Notes: generated by a model not told the origin, from the sequence alone. 64,000 bases of DNA from Symbiodinium sp. CCMP2592 (GCA_905221615.1 CAJNDT010006013.1:471571-535570), one strand, 5' to 3'. Positions 11,328 to 23,819 are shown, counted from the stretch's first letter. Program-made: numbers and translations.

Positions 11328-11891
11328 TCAAATCTCCGGAGCTGTGGTGTAAACCAACTCGCGATGTTGTCTGAACGAGATATACCAGCGCTGAAATTTC
11401 CTGATACGGCCTGGTTGCAGGAGAGGCAGCAGAAGACGATTCAGAATTGTTCGCACGCCATGGCCAACAGTCTCGTCCAGCAGCAGGAGAGTGCAGCGCA
11501 GACGGTAAGCGGGCGCGACCCTGGAACGGAGCTCGGCATACAAGAGCACCTCCAAGCGGTCGCGAATGGCCGGGAGCCCGGCACAATGTCGACCTCCTAC
11601 GCGAGCCACCCAATCGCTGTCGTTGCTGGGAAGGGTACGCTCCAGTACGTTCTCGGGTGACATGTTTTGCTGACGACTTTTGACTGCCCGCCACTTATTG
11701 GTGATGGCACGCCTGTCCGCGTGCATGCGCCCCAAATGCTCAAAGAGCATGTCCCAAGCGATTCTGCGAAGAACGTTGGCCTGAAAAGTAGCCAGCAGCG
11801 GGAAGAGTGATGGCGATGGCAGCACCATCGACGTGTCACTTTCTCCACTAAACTCGCCGCTATGACTGCTAGGAGACCCGGTGCTCGACAT
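11328..11891 (-). CDS. Hypothetical protein, 187 codons
   Basis: Unrecognised. The frame opens with ATG at 11891 (MSSTGSPSSHSGEFSGES), a Ser/Gly-rich start, then a helical Leu/Arg-rich body containing RRIAWDMLFEHLG, ITNKWRAVKSRQQ and RCTLLLLDETVGHG, ending VYTTAPEI. The length exceeds what surrounding non-coding DNA usually gives, and composition looks protein-like. It stands alone in a repeat-rich stretch and no splice partner was found. It could be an exon, a relic of a mobile element or chance. Confidence 0.35.
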   Translation of the reverse strand: MSSTGSPSSHSGEFSGESDTSMVLPSPSLFPLLATFQANVLRRIAWDMLFEHLGRMHADRRAITNKWRAVKSRQQNMSPENVLERTLPSNDSDWVARVGGRHCAGLPAIRDRLEVLLYAELRSRVAPAYRLRCTLLLLDETVGHGVRTILNRLLLPLLQPGRIRKFQRWYISFRQHRELVYTTAPEI

Positions 11892-12719
11892 GTCACTGTC
11901 GACAAACCTACAGCTCGGAACGCTTTGACTCGGGCAGGAAGAAAACGGCAGCGCGGCAACAAAAGCTCAGCGCGGTCCCGTGCAGGAGCCCAAGACATTC
12001 CTAGAGCCCCTCTCTTCCCCCCCCCCCTTCCCACCCTCCTGCCCTCATTCTACAAATCTGATCCGCCTTCGTCCAACCTCATTGCCGACGATCGTCTTCG
12101 AGCAGCGCACAAGACCTGCGAAAAGTCTAGGAGGGGCAGTTGACATGGAAGGACGACAGATGCAGGAGACACGGAGGGGATGATAACAGGGATCGCAAGG
12201 CATCAGTCCATTAAACGGGTTCCTGTGGGCACTGGACTTAGAGGTGGCATCTGGCAACATTCCGAAGTGGAATTAGCAAGCCAGGGTCTTCCGAATTTCG
12301 GGACATGTTAGCTTTTAGGTTCACAACCAAACGCCCGACCTCGCGAAGCCGTGCCACTGCTTGCAGCGTGCCAACCCCAAATACAGGCAGACATCGGGGA
12401 GGACCCATTGGAACAAAAAAGAACACCAACAACATCGTCCCCTGTAGATACCCTTCACACCCGTCAAATTCAGCCGGTTATTCATGGAAAGTATCGTGGA
12501 CTCTCCAAGCCATCTCTTCTTGCCGAAAGGTCGTGAGCTGCATCGCTGTTCAGACGCATGTAGCTCACGACGTGGCTCAGTGCCTGGTCCTGGACGAAGA
12601 ATGACGAAGACACGTCAGAATTTGTGACGTGGGAGCTTTTGCATCGCGTCATCGCAGATCCGCGAGAAGACTGGCTGAGCATTTCCGAGCTGCAGCAGCT
12701 TCCTTCACTTCCTGGTAGG
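11892..12719. other. No gene recognised
   Basis: A short C-run near 12018-12027 and no convincing exon. Confidence 0.4.
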
Positions 12720-14795
12720 CTCTCATTGACCAGCAGTCAAGCTCCGCCTCGTTGATGCCCTCCAAGAGCCTCCGAGAGGTTTCGGAGGATTTTAGTCTCG
12801 CCTGATCCCACAAGAGCCCTCCAAGAGCAGAGCCCTCAGGAGCCTCCGAGAGCCCTTGGAGGAGAGGATTTTAGTCGCGGGAGACTCTTCCTAAGTGCAG
12901 CACCCCTTTAGCGCGCGCCTGATCCCCCAAGAGCCCAAGAGCCTCCGAGAGCCCTCGGAGGAGAGGATTTTAGTCGCGGGAGACTCTTCCTAAGTGCAGG
13001 ACCCCTTTAGCGCGCGCCTGATCCCATAAGAGCCCTCCAAGAGCTTCCGAGAGCCCTCGGAGGAAAGGATTTTAGTCGCGGGAGACTCTTCCTAAGTGCA
13101 GGACCCCTTTAGTGCGCGCCTGATCCCACAAGAGCCCTCCAAGAGCCTTCGAGAGCCCTCCAAGAGTTTCCGAGAGCCCTCGCAGGAGAGGATTTCAGTC
13201 GCGGGAGACTCTTCCTAAGTGCAGCACCCCTTAGAGCGCGCCTGATCCCACAAGAGTCCTCCAAGAGCCTCCGAGAGCCCTCAGGAGCCTCCGAAAGCCC
13301 TCGGAGGAGAGGATTTTAGTTGGGGGAGACTCTTCCTAAGTGCAGGACCCCTTTAGCGTGCGCCTGATCCCACAAGAGCCCTCCAAGAGCCTCCGAAAGC
13401 CCTCCAAGAGCCTCCGAGAGCCAGGAGCCGCCGAGAGCCCGCGGAGGAGTGGATCCGAGTCGCGGGAGACTCTTCCTGAGTGCAGGACCGCTTTAGCGCG
13501 CGCCTGATCACGCAAGAGCCCTCCAAGAGCCTGCGAGAGCCATCGGAGGAGAGGATTTCAGTCGCGGGAGACTCTTCCTAAGTGCAGGACCCTTTTAGCG
13601 CGCGCCTGATCCCACAAGAGCCCTCCAGGAGCCTCGGAGAGCCCTCGGAGGAGAGGATTTTAGTCGCGGGAGACTCTTCCTAAGTGCAGGACCCCTTTAG
13701 CGCGCGCCTGATCCCACAAGAGCCCTCCAAGAGCCTCGGAGAGCTCTCCAAGAGCCTCCGAGAGCCCTCAGGAGCCTCCGAGAGCCCTCGGAGCAAGAGC
13801 CCTCCAAGAGCTTCCGAGAGGTATGGGAGGAGAGGATTTCAGTCGCGGGAGACTCTTCCTAAGTGCAGGACCCCTTTAGCGCGCGCCTGATCCCACAAGA
13901 GCCCTCCAGGAGCCTCGGAGAGCCCTCGGAGGAGAGGATTTTAGTCGCGGGAGACTCTTCCTAAGTGCAGGACCCCTTTAGCGCGCGCCTGATCCCACAA
14001 GAGCCTCCGAGAGCCCTCCAGAGCCTCCGAGAGCCCTCAGCAGCCTCCGAAAGCCCTCGGAGGAGAGGATTTTAGTTGGGGGAGACTCTTCCTAAGTGCA
14101 GGACCCCTTTAGCGTGCGCCTGATCCCACAAGAGCCCTCCAAGAGCCTCCGAAAGCCCTCCAAGAGCCTCCGAGAGCCCTCAGGAGCCGCCGAGAGCCCT
14201 CGGAGGAGAGGATTTGAGTCGCGGGAGACTCTTCCTAAGTGCAGGACCCCTTTAGCGCGCGCCTGATCCCACAAGAGCCCTCCAAGAGCCTTCGAGTCGC
14301 GGGAGACTCTTCCTAAGTGCAGGACCCCTTTATCGCGTGCCTGATCCCACAAGAGCCCTCCAAGAGCCTCTGAGAGCCCTCGGAGGAGTGGATTTCAGTC
14401 GCGGGAGACTCTTCCTAAGTGCAGGACCCCTTTAGCGCGCGCCTGATCCCACAAGAGCCCTCCAAGAGCCTCCGAGAGCCCTCGGAGGAGTGGATTTAAG
14501 TCGCGGGAGACTCTTCCTAAGTGCAGGACCCCTTTAGCGCGCGCCTGATCCCACAAGAGCCCTCCAAGAGCCTCCAAGAGCCCTCGGAGGAGAGGATTTC
14601 AGTCGCGGGAGACTCTTCCTGAGTGCAGGACCCCTTTAGCGCGCGCCTGATCCAACAAGAGCCCTCCAAGAGCCTCCGAGAGCCCTCGGAGGAGTGGATT
14701 TGAGTCGCGGAAGACTCTTCCTAAGTGCAGGACCCCTTTAGCGCGCGCCTGAACCAACAAGAGCCCTCCAAGAGCCTCCGAGAGCCCTCGGAGGA
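12720..14795. repeat. Minisatellite of about 102 bp, some 17 units
   Basis: Each unit has GGGAGACTCTTCCTAAGTGC, then CCCCTTTAGCGCGCGCCTGA, then CCACAAGAGCCCTCCAAGAG, then CCTCCGAGAGCCCTCGGAGG. The last element is a perfect 8-bp stem with an AGCC loop. Unit spacing is 101-103 bp in the cleanest part (14406-14711) and up to 177 bp where the inner GAGCCTCC word has expanded. Because 102 is divisible by three, long chance frames such as GLLWDQARAKGVLHLGRV run through it. Confidence 0.95.
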
Positions 14796-14967
14796 GAGTT
14801 GTGTTGTGTGTGTTGTGTTGTGTTGTGTGTGTGTTGTGTGTGTTGTTGTGTGTGTTGTTGTGTGTGTTGTTGTGTGTGTTGTGTGCGTGTTGTGTGTGTT
14901 GTGCGTGTTGTGTGTGTTGTGTGTGCGGGGCGGTGTGTGTTGTGTGTGTGTGTGTTGTGTGTGCGGG
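14796..14967. repeat. GTGTT/GT-rich simple repeat
   Basis: Irregular alternation of GTGTT, GTTGT and GT with one GCGGGGCG interruption repeated twice. It abuts the minisatellite directly. Confidence 0.9.
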
Positions 14968-15057
14968 GCGCGGAGGAGGACGACAGGGAGAGGCAAGACT
15001 AGTGGCCGGGGCGGTGCAGCGCAAAAATAAAAACCCCACAGTGATGTGGGGAAAAAC

Positions 15058-15572
15058 TTCTGGCATCTATGGCCAGGACGGTGGCAAATTCTTTAAAAGT
15101 TTTGAGTTTTTTGAGCATAGCAGTGTTTCGTGCGTTTCAAGGCTTGGAAAAGTTGATTTTTTTTGAGCATTACAGTGTTTTGTGAGTCTTAAACCACGAA
15201 ACACTGCTATGCTCAAAAAAGTGAGCTTTGAGGTTGTGAAAAGTGGACTTTTTTTAAGCATTACAGTGTTTTGTGAGTTTTAGACCACGAAACACTGCTA
15301 TGCTCAAAAAAGTGAGCTTTGAAGCTGTGAAAGTAGATTTTTCTTGAGCATTACAGTGTTTTGTGAGGTTCAGGCTACAAAAGACCGTAATGCTCAAAAA
15401 AATCCAAAATTCCCAACCCTAAAATTCACGAAACACTGTAATGCACAAAAAGTTCCAACAATTCCAAAATTCTGGTATCCATGGCCAGGACGGGGGCAAA
15501 TTCCTTAAAAATTTGGAATTTTTTGAGCATAGCAGTGTTTCGTGCGTTTCAAGGCTTGGAAAAGTTGATAGA
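15058..15572. repeat. Foldback cluster flanked by 100-bp direct repeats
   Basis: Two direct copies (15058-15156 and 15473-15570) share ATGGCCAGGACG...TTTTTTGAGCATAGCAGTG...AGGCTTGGAAAAGTTGAT. Between them the word GAGCATTACAGTGTTTTGTG and its inverse CACGAAACACTGCTATGCTC alternate, giving at least two nearly perfect hairpins (about 15162-15217 and 15257-15309). No ORF. It is consistent with nested non-autonomous foldback or MITE-like elements. Confidence 0.8.
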
Positions 15573-15939
15573 TCTTGCTGGCTGTGTGTGGCTGTGGCAA
15601 AATGCCTTTGTGTTCGTAGTCGTAATCTTCGTCCTCGTCCTCATTTCCTCATTCACCAGCGCGCGACGGCCCAGATGCAATGAGGTACAATGAGGATGGA
15701 GAGAACATGTACGTTTGCACAGGCTCCCCGGGGAGTCTTCGTCGATCACCGCTCCGCGGATGCCTCGATGGTCCCCTGCAAAATAGGTTGGCGAAAGACC
15801 GGGTCGTGAGCCCTTATCTCATGAACGAGAGAAGTTCACACACACACACACACAGACAGAGTCTCTGATTTTGGGCATTTCTGGAGGCAGGGAGCCTCCG
15901 AAGCCTTCCCCACCTAAAGCTTAAACCCGAACCGAACCC

Positions 15940-17209
15940 TCAGTCCAAGATCCCAGTATCAGGAAAGCTGCATTCTAAATGCCAACCAATTGCAATGAAG
16001 CCTACCCCATGCCATAATGAAGCCGAAAAATGTTGCGAAGTCTCCAGGAGCGAGATGTGCATTCTGTTGTCGCCACAGTCGCTGTAGAGTTGGCAACATT
16101 CACAAACAGGGAGTGTCGAACCCAGCGCTTTTGAGGGAGTACTTTCGCTGGTGACAAAAAGGCTGAGTAATGCAGGAAGTCTAGCAGGCAAAAGAAAACC
16201 AACAACTTCATCCAAGACCCTTAATTCAAAGCTTCCTGTCCCAGTTTCAAAAGGGGTCGAGGCATGGAGCAGGTCGGTGGCCTGCAGGAGCCAAAGCCTC
16301 CCACATCGACGAGCCATGACTAAACTGAAGGGGTCTAGGACCCTAGGACCTGGTCCGTTTTCAGTTCCACGGGCCGGGGGCAAAGAAGCAATCAAGAACA
16401 ACACCTCCAAACCCACGGACTGTAGTCTCTCAATCTGAATGTCCGGAGTCCGGACCAGGCCTGGGCCCAAGCCTGCGGCGCCATTGTCACAAACCGGTTG
16501 CCACTGCTGTCCATGCCACCTCCGAGGCCGCGCATCTTGCGATACGATCCCTGAGCCCTGAATGCCTTCAAAACAAAAACCCAAAACACTGTAGGATGAT
16601 GGCTCACACAGAGCTGAGCCGCCTTTTGGTCTTTGAGTTGCTTTTCAGGAGTCACGTGCGAAGAGATTACAGCCGCGGGGGCACATCGTTGTTTACAGCT
16701 GTGACGACTGCAAATTGGCGGGCCGCATGCTTGGAAACCGACCCCTTCGCTGCAGGGCATGCGGTGAGCATGGAAAGCACGGCGCAGTTGCCCCCACCAG
16801 TATCCATACTCTATGATGACTGCCAACTGTGAACCGTGAGGAACATATGCTGAGATTGACCCAGAACTCGCTGGAGATACAGCGGCGATCTATCGGTGCA
16901 CAAGCCCTTGAACATAGTGAACCGAGCAGCCTCAACCTTCGTCCCTGCTAGACAAACGTATAACAAGCACGGGACAAGGATCAGATTTCCGACCAATGCT
17001 CCAGCTGTTCAGCTGGGGCACCCAGGCGCTGCTCTGTCCTGGACGGAGGAAGCGCGGCAGGCACGCCTTTGCAGTTCCCAGAGGCATCAGTCTTATGCGG
17101 TTTTTGTACGACAACGGCAACAGAGCAGCACACCACTGTGGCAAGCTTTGAATCAGGACTCAGGACCCACTTCAGAACTCGCGTCAACGCAGCTGGCCCA
17201 ATGCAGCTG

Positions 17210-17290
<81 letters not shown>

Positions 17291-17433
17291 GCATGTACAA
17301 CTGGCCGGCTTGACTTGAAGACCCGCTGGATGACGAGTATTCCACATCCTCCTGCATGTATAGCAATTGCCCGATTCTGCATATCTTCACTGCGCAATGG
17401 CGGTGGGGCAAATGTTTTTACAAGCAGCAACAA
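15940..17433 (-). other. Possible short exons of a minus-strand gene
   Basis: Candidate exons after CAG/AAG acceptors include about 17358-17297 (EDVEYSSSSGSSSQAGQLY), about 17152-17067 (KPHKTDASGNCK, then a GC donor) and about 16943-16863 (VEAARFTMFKGLCTDRSP). A 214-codon open frame lies at 16584-15940. I could not join them into one frame. Confidence in any single exon is low. Confidence 0.25.
17214..17287 (+). repeat. (CT)n microsatellite
   Basis: About 36 uninterrupted CT units. Confidence 0.98.
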
Positions 17434-18075
17434 ATAGGAGTCACGAGAGGGCCGATCTGCATATTTGCAGACTAAGCTGCTACGATCACAGAGCCTGAAG
17501 ACAGAGAGAAGCCCCGATAAATTGGCCCTCAGCCTGACTCACGGAGGCTACCCAACACAAGTCACAAGCAAACAATAACTATCACCTACACGCAGGCGTC
17601 ATTCGGGTGCAGCCTGAGGTCTCTTGCACTGAACCTGAAGTTTCTTGGATTGAACCCGAAACCCGGGGCCACAGGCCAGTGTTCAAGAATCGGAAAACTG
17701 AGAGAATCGGAGAGACTGCCATGCCACACGTCACAACGTCACCGAACGTCACCTAGCAGGCGGTGGAGGGGGCGTCACAGCCGCTACAACCGAAACACCC
17801 TAAAGCTTATGAACATATATGAACACTCCTCGTGTCTCCGAGTGGGCACTTCCACATTGCCCTAGCATGCATGGGCGCTTCCGAGCTTGGGGTCATTCGC
17901 AGTTCAACTTCCAGATTCCTGGTGCGGCTACATCTTGCAAGGATTGAGAGCTTAGGATCGCGAGCGGGTTCTGCGACCGAAGATCGGGCTACAACTTAAG
18001 CTCACCGCCAGGGTGCTTTCGGCCTGTCAATTGTACGCTCCCGAGGTAGGCGAATCCAGCTTTCAGTGCAGGTGC

Positions 18076-18148
18076 CTTCTTGAAAGGGATCGGGGTTGAG
18101 CAGGAATTTCCACAGCTTGAGATCGGTTGCAGATGGCGAAACACGATC
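18076..18148 (-). CDS. Isolated exon of an unknown gene
   Basis: After TGTGCAG the frame reads DRVSPSATDLKLWKFLLN then PDPFQE and stops at a GC donor (AAG|GCACC). The clean acceptor, the GC donor and a Trp/Leu helix resemble those of the gene at 19398-21054, but I could not link them. It may be part of a downstream gene in the same minus-strand block. Confidence 0.35.
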
Positions 18149-19397
18149 CTGCACAGTAAGATAGTCGGCATCCCTGATCCCTGACTTTCAATAGTTCTCA
18201 CAACGACATCGTACGGCAAGATACATAACTGATTGACTTCAGACCAGGTAGTTTAGCGCGAACCACAAATGACAACAGCCGAGATTTGTTTTTCATGCTG
18301 AAGAGTATACGATCTGGACTTTGAGAGATCATACGGTAAGTCCTACGATAACTGCCTTTGTCATCAGATTCTCCGTGACACTACGCTACACACCAAACGT
18401 GTTGACTCGAAAAACCCTACCCAGCACCGGACACACAGCCAACCTGGTTGAGGCATGAAAGCGGTAGGTGAGGGATCTCAATTACCTGCAGCAAGGCACC
18501 GGTGGGGATTTGGGAAACAAGCTGCAGTTGTTCAGCTTTGCCACTCTCGCTGGAAGTTTCAAGCTTTGGATAGTTTCTTCGCACTTGTAGAGGTGGCAGA
18601 CTCAGGAGCTATACCGAAGATCGTCTGCATGTGTACTTCGGACAAGGAGAAAAACCGATCACAGAGTGCATGCATGACAGTGTCCAATCTGTCTGCTCCC
18701 AAGCCAGACGAACTACCTCAAAGATCAAAGGTGTGCCAAGATCGAGTACAAAGCCTCAAACTGGCTTTTGAGCCATACCCGCGGGTCTTCGGTCTGCGCA
18801 CTTCAGTTGGTCAACTTCTAAGCCCAAACGTTTTGAGCTGTCGTACACACATATTTCAATGAGTGAGTTTCTGGCACATCTTTTAATTTAACCAATGCGA
18901 TAACCCGCAACCCTCCTCGTCCTAAGTCCTAAACACAAGCCGGTGCTGCAAGTAGTCAAGCGAGCAACGCCTGGGATGCGACAGGCGCGCACCAGGTGTT
19001 GGCCGCTTCTTGCGCAGCCTCCGGCCCAGGGGCTTGGAGCTTTAGGATTCCAAGCCCGGGGGACCGCGATTTAGTTTATGACGTTGCCTGCGATGGAGAT
19101 CGGTCTCAAGATGATGCCGCGGGTGCTGATAAGACTGTGTGGGCCAAGGACCATGCCCGAACCTGTGTAATTCAACGTTCTCGCACAGAAAAATCAAGCG
19201 ATCCAGTTTTGGATGACTTCAGGTGCCTTAAGCCCTTAATCTCCGTCGCCTTCTCCTCTAAGGGTGCTGTTGCTTGATGAAGCTCTCGCATTTTCTGGAT
19301 GTCCTTCGGCAAGCAGCAAGGCCCAGCAAGGCCATAAGGTTGCTGAGCGTCTGTGCAACAAGACGCTGCAACTAGGTGGTTGCCGATCTGTGGGTAT

Positions 19398-21054
19398 TCA
19401 TTCAAGCAGCGGATTTTGTGGGCAGGGAGCTGGGCACAGAGTCCCGGAGTCCTGCTGGGAGGCATTGTAGGCGTCGTAAACAGGGGGGATGTAGCCCTTC
19501 CGGCAAAAACTGTCCAACTCCTTCGGAGCATGAAGATCAGGCACTTGCAGGGCCCTCTGTGAGAATGGTGGGATCATTTTGAGTAAGCAGCAAGTAAGCA
19601 GCCCATCGCAAAAAGCTCTCAGATTTTAGTGGCACTCTGCTTTTTCGTCTTTGCCTCTCTGAAAGTCGCACCCGACTCAAAGCTCGGGTGGTCCTGAATC
19701 TCATGGCGGATCTTGTTGGCCTGCACTGGCGCTTGGCGAAGGTGTGTAGCTAAGCACGCAGGCATTTATTTGGGTGGGACCGGAATACTGGCTTCCAGTA
19801 CTCTCGTAAGCCTCAAAACCTAGTCCTAGTCAATAGTGCATGTGCCCCACACAGATGCCGGAACAGCTCGGTGACCATGAGTGCAGGACTTGTGTTTAAT
19901 CAGGCCGGGCGAGGTTTCGCTGCTGAGGCCCTTCTGACACAAATCAGCACGCTGTTCAGCCTGAGCGACCTTAATTCCAATTCCATGTGAACACCTCTGT
20001 GCTGAGGCTCCACTTTGACCGGAGCCCGCTCCAATCCACAAACAAGAAACGGTCTTGCTCAAATCCAAAACTCGTTTTCGTAGAGGGCTTCTTTCGAAAC
20101 CGAGAAGCCTCACCGCTACGTCTACCTTCTTGGAAGCCTGCATAGAGTAGAGTCATCAAATCTGAATGAAGCACATTCGCCTCTTCGGTCGATCGCTGAA
20201 TCGAGCGGTACACCTGACGACAAGAGTTCAGATTCTAGTTCTCTTCCGTGCCGTGCGTGAGACTATTCCTCACCTCAACATGTTGGTTGCTCCTTTTCGC
20301 AGACAGCCTTGATGCCCATGTGCCAACGACTGTACTGTATAACATCCTCAATTTGAGAGTCGTCATTTGCTTCTCTCTCTCTCTCTCTCTCTCTTCCTGT
20401 CTCTCTGTCTGTCTCTCTCTCTCTCTGTCCCTCTCTCTCTCCCTTCTGCTCTCTTCTCCTCTCTGCTCCTCTCTCTCTCTCTCTCACTCTCTCTGTCTCT
20501 CTGTCCCTCTCTCGCTCTCTCTCGGGTTCTGTGGACTCTGTAGAACTCTCGCATACCACACATCCGATGTATCCTGAGGGCTGATATGTTGTTCATCCCT
20601 TTTCCAGAAACAAGCAGCTGATTGTGTGCACAATGCAAGGCCTGTTCGTAGACGAGCTTCAAGTTTGTCTCGCGCTCGTCGGGGCCAGTGCCGCCGTTCG
20701 CCTGGAAGAGCAGATATAACGTGCACGTCAGTAGGTGGCCTCGGGTGTCCGGGTGCAGGGTTCGGTGCACTGATGTTGCCTCTAGAGTGGATAGAATAAT
20801 GCTTCGGTAAAATAAAGCACTGCACGGTCCCAGTACGTCTTCACGGCTTCATGAACCTTTATTGAAATTCTGAAATGTGGAGTGGACTAGCAAACCGCTA
20901 GAAGACGCTCCAAGAAGTAGAAAAGCTCAGTTCCGCCATCCCCCATGAGCTCTCTAGCCAAATTCCAAAGACTAGATCAGGCCTCCCGAATAGCAATGAT
21001 CATCCCCAGCAGCGCATCCAGCTCATGGAAGGCGGCTGCCGAACGCTTCGCGTC
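19398..21054 (-). CDS. Unknown protein, six visible exons, all in phase 0
   Basis: Exons (5' to 3'): 21054-20983 (DAKRSAAAFHELDALLG), 20701-20642 (ANGGTGPDERETNLKLVYEQ), 20213-20142 (VYRSIQRSTEEANVLHSDLM), 19969-19919 (VAQAEQRADLCQKGLSS), 19720-19655 (ANKIRHEIQDHPSFESGATF) and 19556-19398 (RALQVPDLHAPKELDSFCRK ... NPLLE, then TGA). Every exon begins after AG and ends at a GC donor except the fourth, which fits GA, and all lengths are multiples of three, so the frame is continuous. The product looks largely helical. The 5' end probably lies further upstream. A (CT)n-rich tract (20372-20523) fills an intron. No family was recognised. Confidence 0.6.
20372..20523 (+). repeat. CT-rich microsatellite, interrupted
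   Basis: CTCTCT runs broken by CTGT, CCCT and TTCTCC words. It lies in an intron of the gene at 19398-21054. Confidence 0.9.
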
Positions 21055-22900
21055 CTGCATCCGCCAGGGCTGGGGGAGGAGCATCCTCGGCCGCTCTTTA
21101 AGCCGAGGCGGTCACAGGGCCTGTGACCGCTGAAGGAGCAGGAAGTGCTAGAGTGTCCAAGAACACTCTTGGAGATTTCCCGATCTTGTGGCCGCAGGTT
21201 GCTGCTGCGCTGGCTATAATTCTCTTGTCTATCCAAGATTACTGTCGTTGTTCGTGTCAAAAAAGATGCTGCCCCGGCTGAAACGGTTTGATCCAGGCAA
21301 TGCACTGAGTTACGTAGATGCATCGCACAGCTGAGCACTTGGTTGCTACCAGTACGTGAGAATCCTTCTCCAAGTGTGCAATAGTCTTCGAGATGTCTTC
21401 GAGCCTAACCTATAAAAGAAGCCGTGCCGCACTGTCGCCACAAAACGTAAACTTAAACCCCTGTGGATTAAAGACAATGAAGAGTTTTGGGTGAACTTGA
21501 GCTTGGGGGGTTTGGGGGGGTTGGGTTTGGGTGCGGTTGCTCGTTGGTGTCACTGCTACATCGGGCCACAGCTAAGCATGGCAAGGATGCCAGGCATTGG
21601 CACGGTACGGGAGTGCTCAATCTTGAAATTGACGTCTCCGCGCTGCTACATGGACAGACATGTCATACGCGACTTTTTCCTTGTAACAATATCTGTCTAG
21701 GCTTATCAGATCATGAACCAGTTCTGTCTCGTCTTGTTTGCTGGTTGCCATAATCAGACCGAAGAGCACAGGTGGATACGATCGTCATTGCCGCATCTTC
21801 GAAGATGACTGAGACGCTTCAAGATGCACACGGCACATGGCCCATACCCTCCGAAGTCACAAGCTTTGAACCATTGCGCAGGGATTCCGCAATGCCGGCG
21901 GCCTGCTCTAGTGCTTCCACCGTGCGTCTCTTCACCTCAGCTTGAACAAGTGCTCAGTCCTAAACCTGCACTGACGTCCATCTTGGTTTGATGTCTTCCT
22001 GGATTTAAGCTACCTGGCCTGGCTTACAAGCTGCAGATCTTGAGTGCTTAAGGGTCTAAATCTGAGTAGAGATAGGCGTTCAAGACCGCGTAAAATGGCG
22101 ATTCGAAGAACCCTACGCTACGTACGAGGCTCAAGTGAGTGCTCGCCTGGATTGCATGAAGCGAGCCTGCCGGCAGCTAGGCGATCTCCTACTCAACTAC
22201 TTTTGCATGTCAAGACGAACCCTGCCGTTTCGATTCGACGGTTTGTGTTCTCTGAATTAGATATGAGGTTTTCGATGTTATCCAATAACGATAGTGTGTT
22301 GGCTGGACAACGTCCAGAGTTTGGAACGGAAGTCCTGGGCTATTTCATGTAAAAAGGGTTCGCAGCTCTCACAGTGTTGCCGCCGATACGTAGGCCTCCA
22401 AATCAACATGCAAGAAGCTCTCCAAGCCACTGCTCGGGTTGCACCAGCGGCTGCAAGTCCCTTCACCCGAAGCTCTTGGCTACAGAATCGTTGACACGAA
22501 AGGAATCATTGCGAAGGCATGCCAAGGATGAATTTCAAGGCATACTCAGACTTATGGGGTCTATCTGGGCCAACAGGTCAATCGTCAGCCAGGGCAATTG
22601 ATTTCATTCAAAGGTCTTCAACCCCCTGGACTTCAGCTGGGCCATACTAGGCCCAAAACCCGAAGCCTAAATGAATAGTCTGCAATCTCGTATGACCGGA
22701 AACCTGCATCAGGTCGACGACCAGGTCGACCACTTGCGAATCCTGCGCATCAGTTGTGAGTTTGTTAAGGCTTCGACTCGTCGGACTCGTAGGTTCCGGG
22801 TGTGTCGGTTGTGCTTTCAATTTGATTTCAGGGGCAGCTTTGTAACATGCTACGCTCGTCGCTGGGGGTGGTTAAGTCCGTCGTCTTGCCCGAAATCCCG
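21055..22900. other. No gene resolved; perfect hairpin at 21108-21130
   Basis: GCGGTCACAG and CTGTGACCGC pair around GGC at 21108-21130, next to a second inverted word CTCGGC...GCCGAG. The rest has only short frames. Confidence 0.4.
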
Positions 22901-22925
22901 CAAATCACGGGGAAAACAATGCCCC

Positions 22926-23070
22926 CCCAAAGGGCAACCCTTTTTTGACCCCTAACCTTGTTTTTCTGACCCCATCCCTATTTTTCTGATCACCTGACCC
23001 CGGAACCTGCTTTTCTGACCCCTCACTCTGTTCTTTTGACCCTTTTCTGCTCAGGAACCGCTTTTCTGAG
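22926..23070 (+). repeat. Short tandem repeat with TTTTCTGACCCC core
   Basis: Six or seven imperfect copies at about 20-30 bp spacing. A 26-bp tandem pair (AACATATAATGCAGTGAAAG) follows at about 23180-23230. Confidence 0.8.
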
Positions 23071-23259
23071 CCCTGTCCCTCTTCTGCGCTTTCCAGTCTC
23101 CTTCCTTACGCCTTGTTTGATGCCTCTGCCAGGTCACGCAGACAACTTTCGTAGCAGTGCAGTGCACTGGTAGCCAAAGGTCCGAACATATAATGCAGTG
23201 AAAGTTCCGAACGTATAATGCAATGAAAGTAACGACGTGCACAAACTACGCACCCCCTG

Positions 23260-23600
23260 CCCAAAGAATGGCTAGTTCTGAAGCGGAAGCGCTGCCAGGT
23301 CATGGGTTGGGGTGGAGGTCGGAGCAGAGGTGGGGGTTAGAACCATTCCTCCAATTTTTCTGGAAGTGGGGGTAGGGGGTGGGTAGGGTGGGGTGGTTTG
23401 CGATGTAACACGGGATGGGGTCGGGTGGAATACGTACAGTGCAGTGGCACAGACTAGAGCGGAGAGTGGGTTAGAAAAGGGTTGTGTTGTCTAGAAACGC
23501 ACACCTAGGTGAGGTGGACTAGCCTGGGGTAGGGTCGGGTGGAGTGGCGTGGGGTGGGGTGTGGTGGGGTGAGGTGGGTTTGGGTGGGCTGTAAGACTGG
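23260..23600 (+). repeat. G-rich tract with G-quadruplex potential
   Basis: Repeated GGGGT/GGGGTG words, with dense G3-G5 runs at 23330-23400 and 23530-23590. Confidence 0.7.
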
Positions 23601-23778
23601 TAGTAGTAGTAGTAGTAGTAGTAGTAGTAATAATAGTAGTAGTAGTAGCAGTAGCAGTAGTAGTAGTAGTAGTCGTAGTGGCAGTGGTGGTAGTGGTGGT
23701 AGTGGTGGTAGTGGTAGTGGTAGTGGTAGTGGTAGTGGTAGTGGTAGTGGTAGTGGTAGTGGTAGTGGTGGTGGTAGC

Positions 23779-23819
<41 letters not shown>

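Noticed and set aside
14092..15066. Minus-strand frames reading GLLWDQARAKGVLHLGRV repeats
   Set aside because: The 102-bp period makes chance open frames; no start, no splice site, and indels break them between units.
15940..16584. 214-codon minus-strand frame as a gene on its own
   Set aside because: No recognisable motif and possible exon pieces in other frames overlap it; kept only as a low-confidence region.
17214..17287. Poly-Ser-Leu / Arg-Glu repeat protein
   Set aside because: Pure (CT)n microsatellite; the same applies to 20372-20523, 32264-32396 and 53965-54100.
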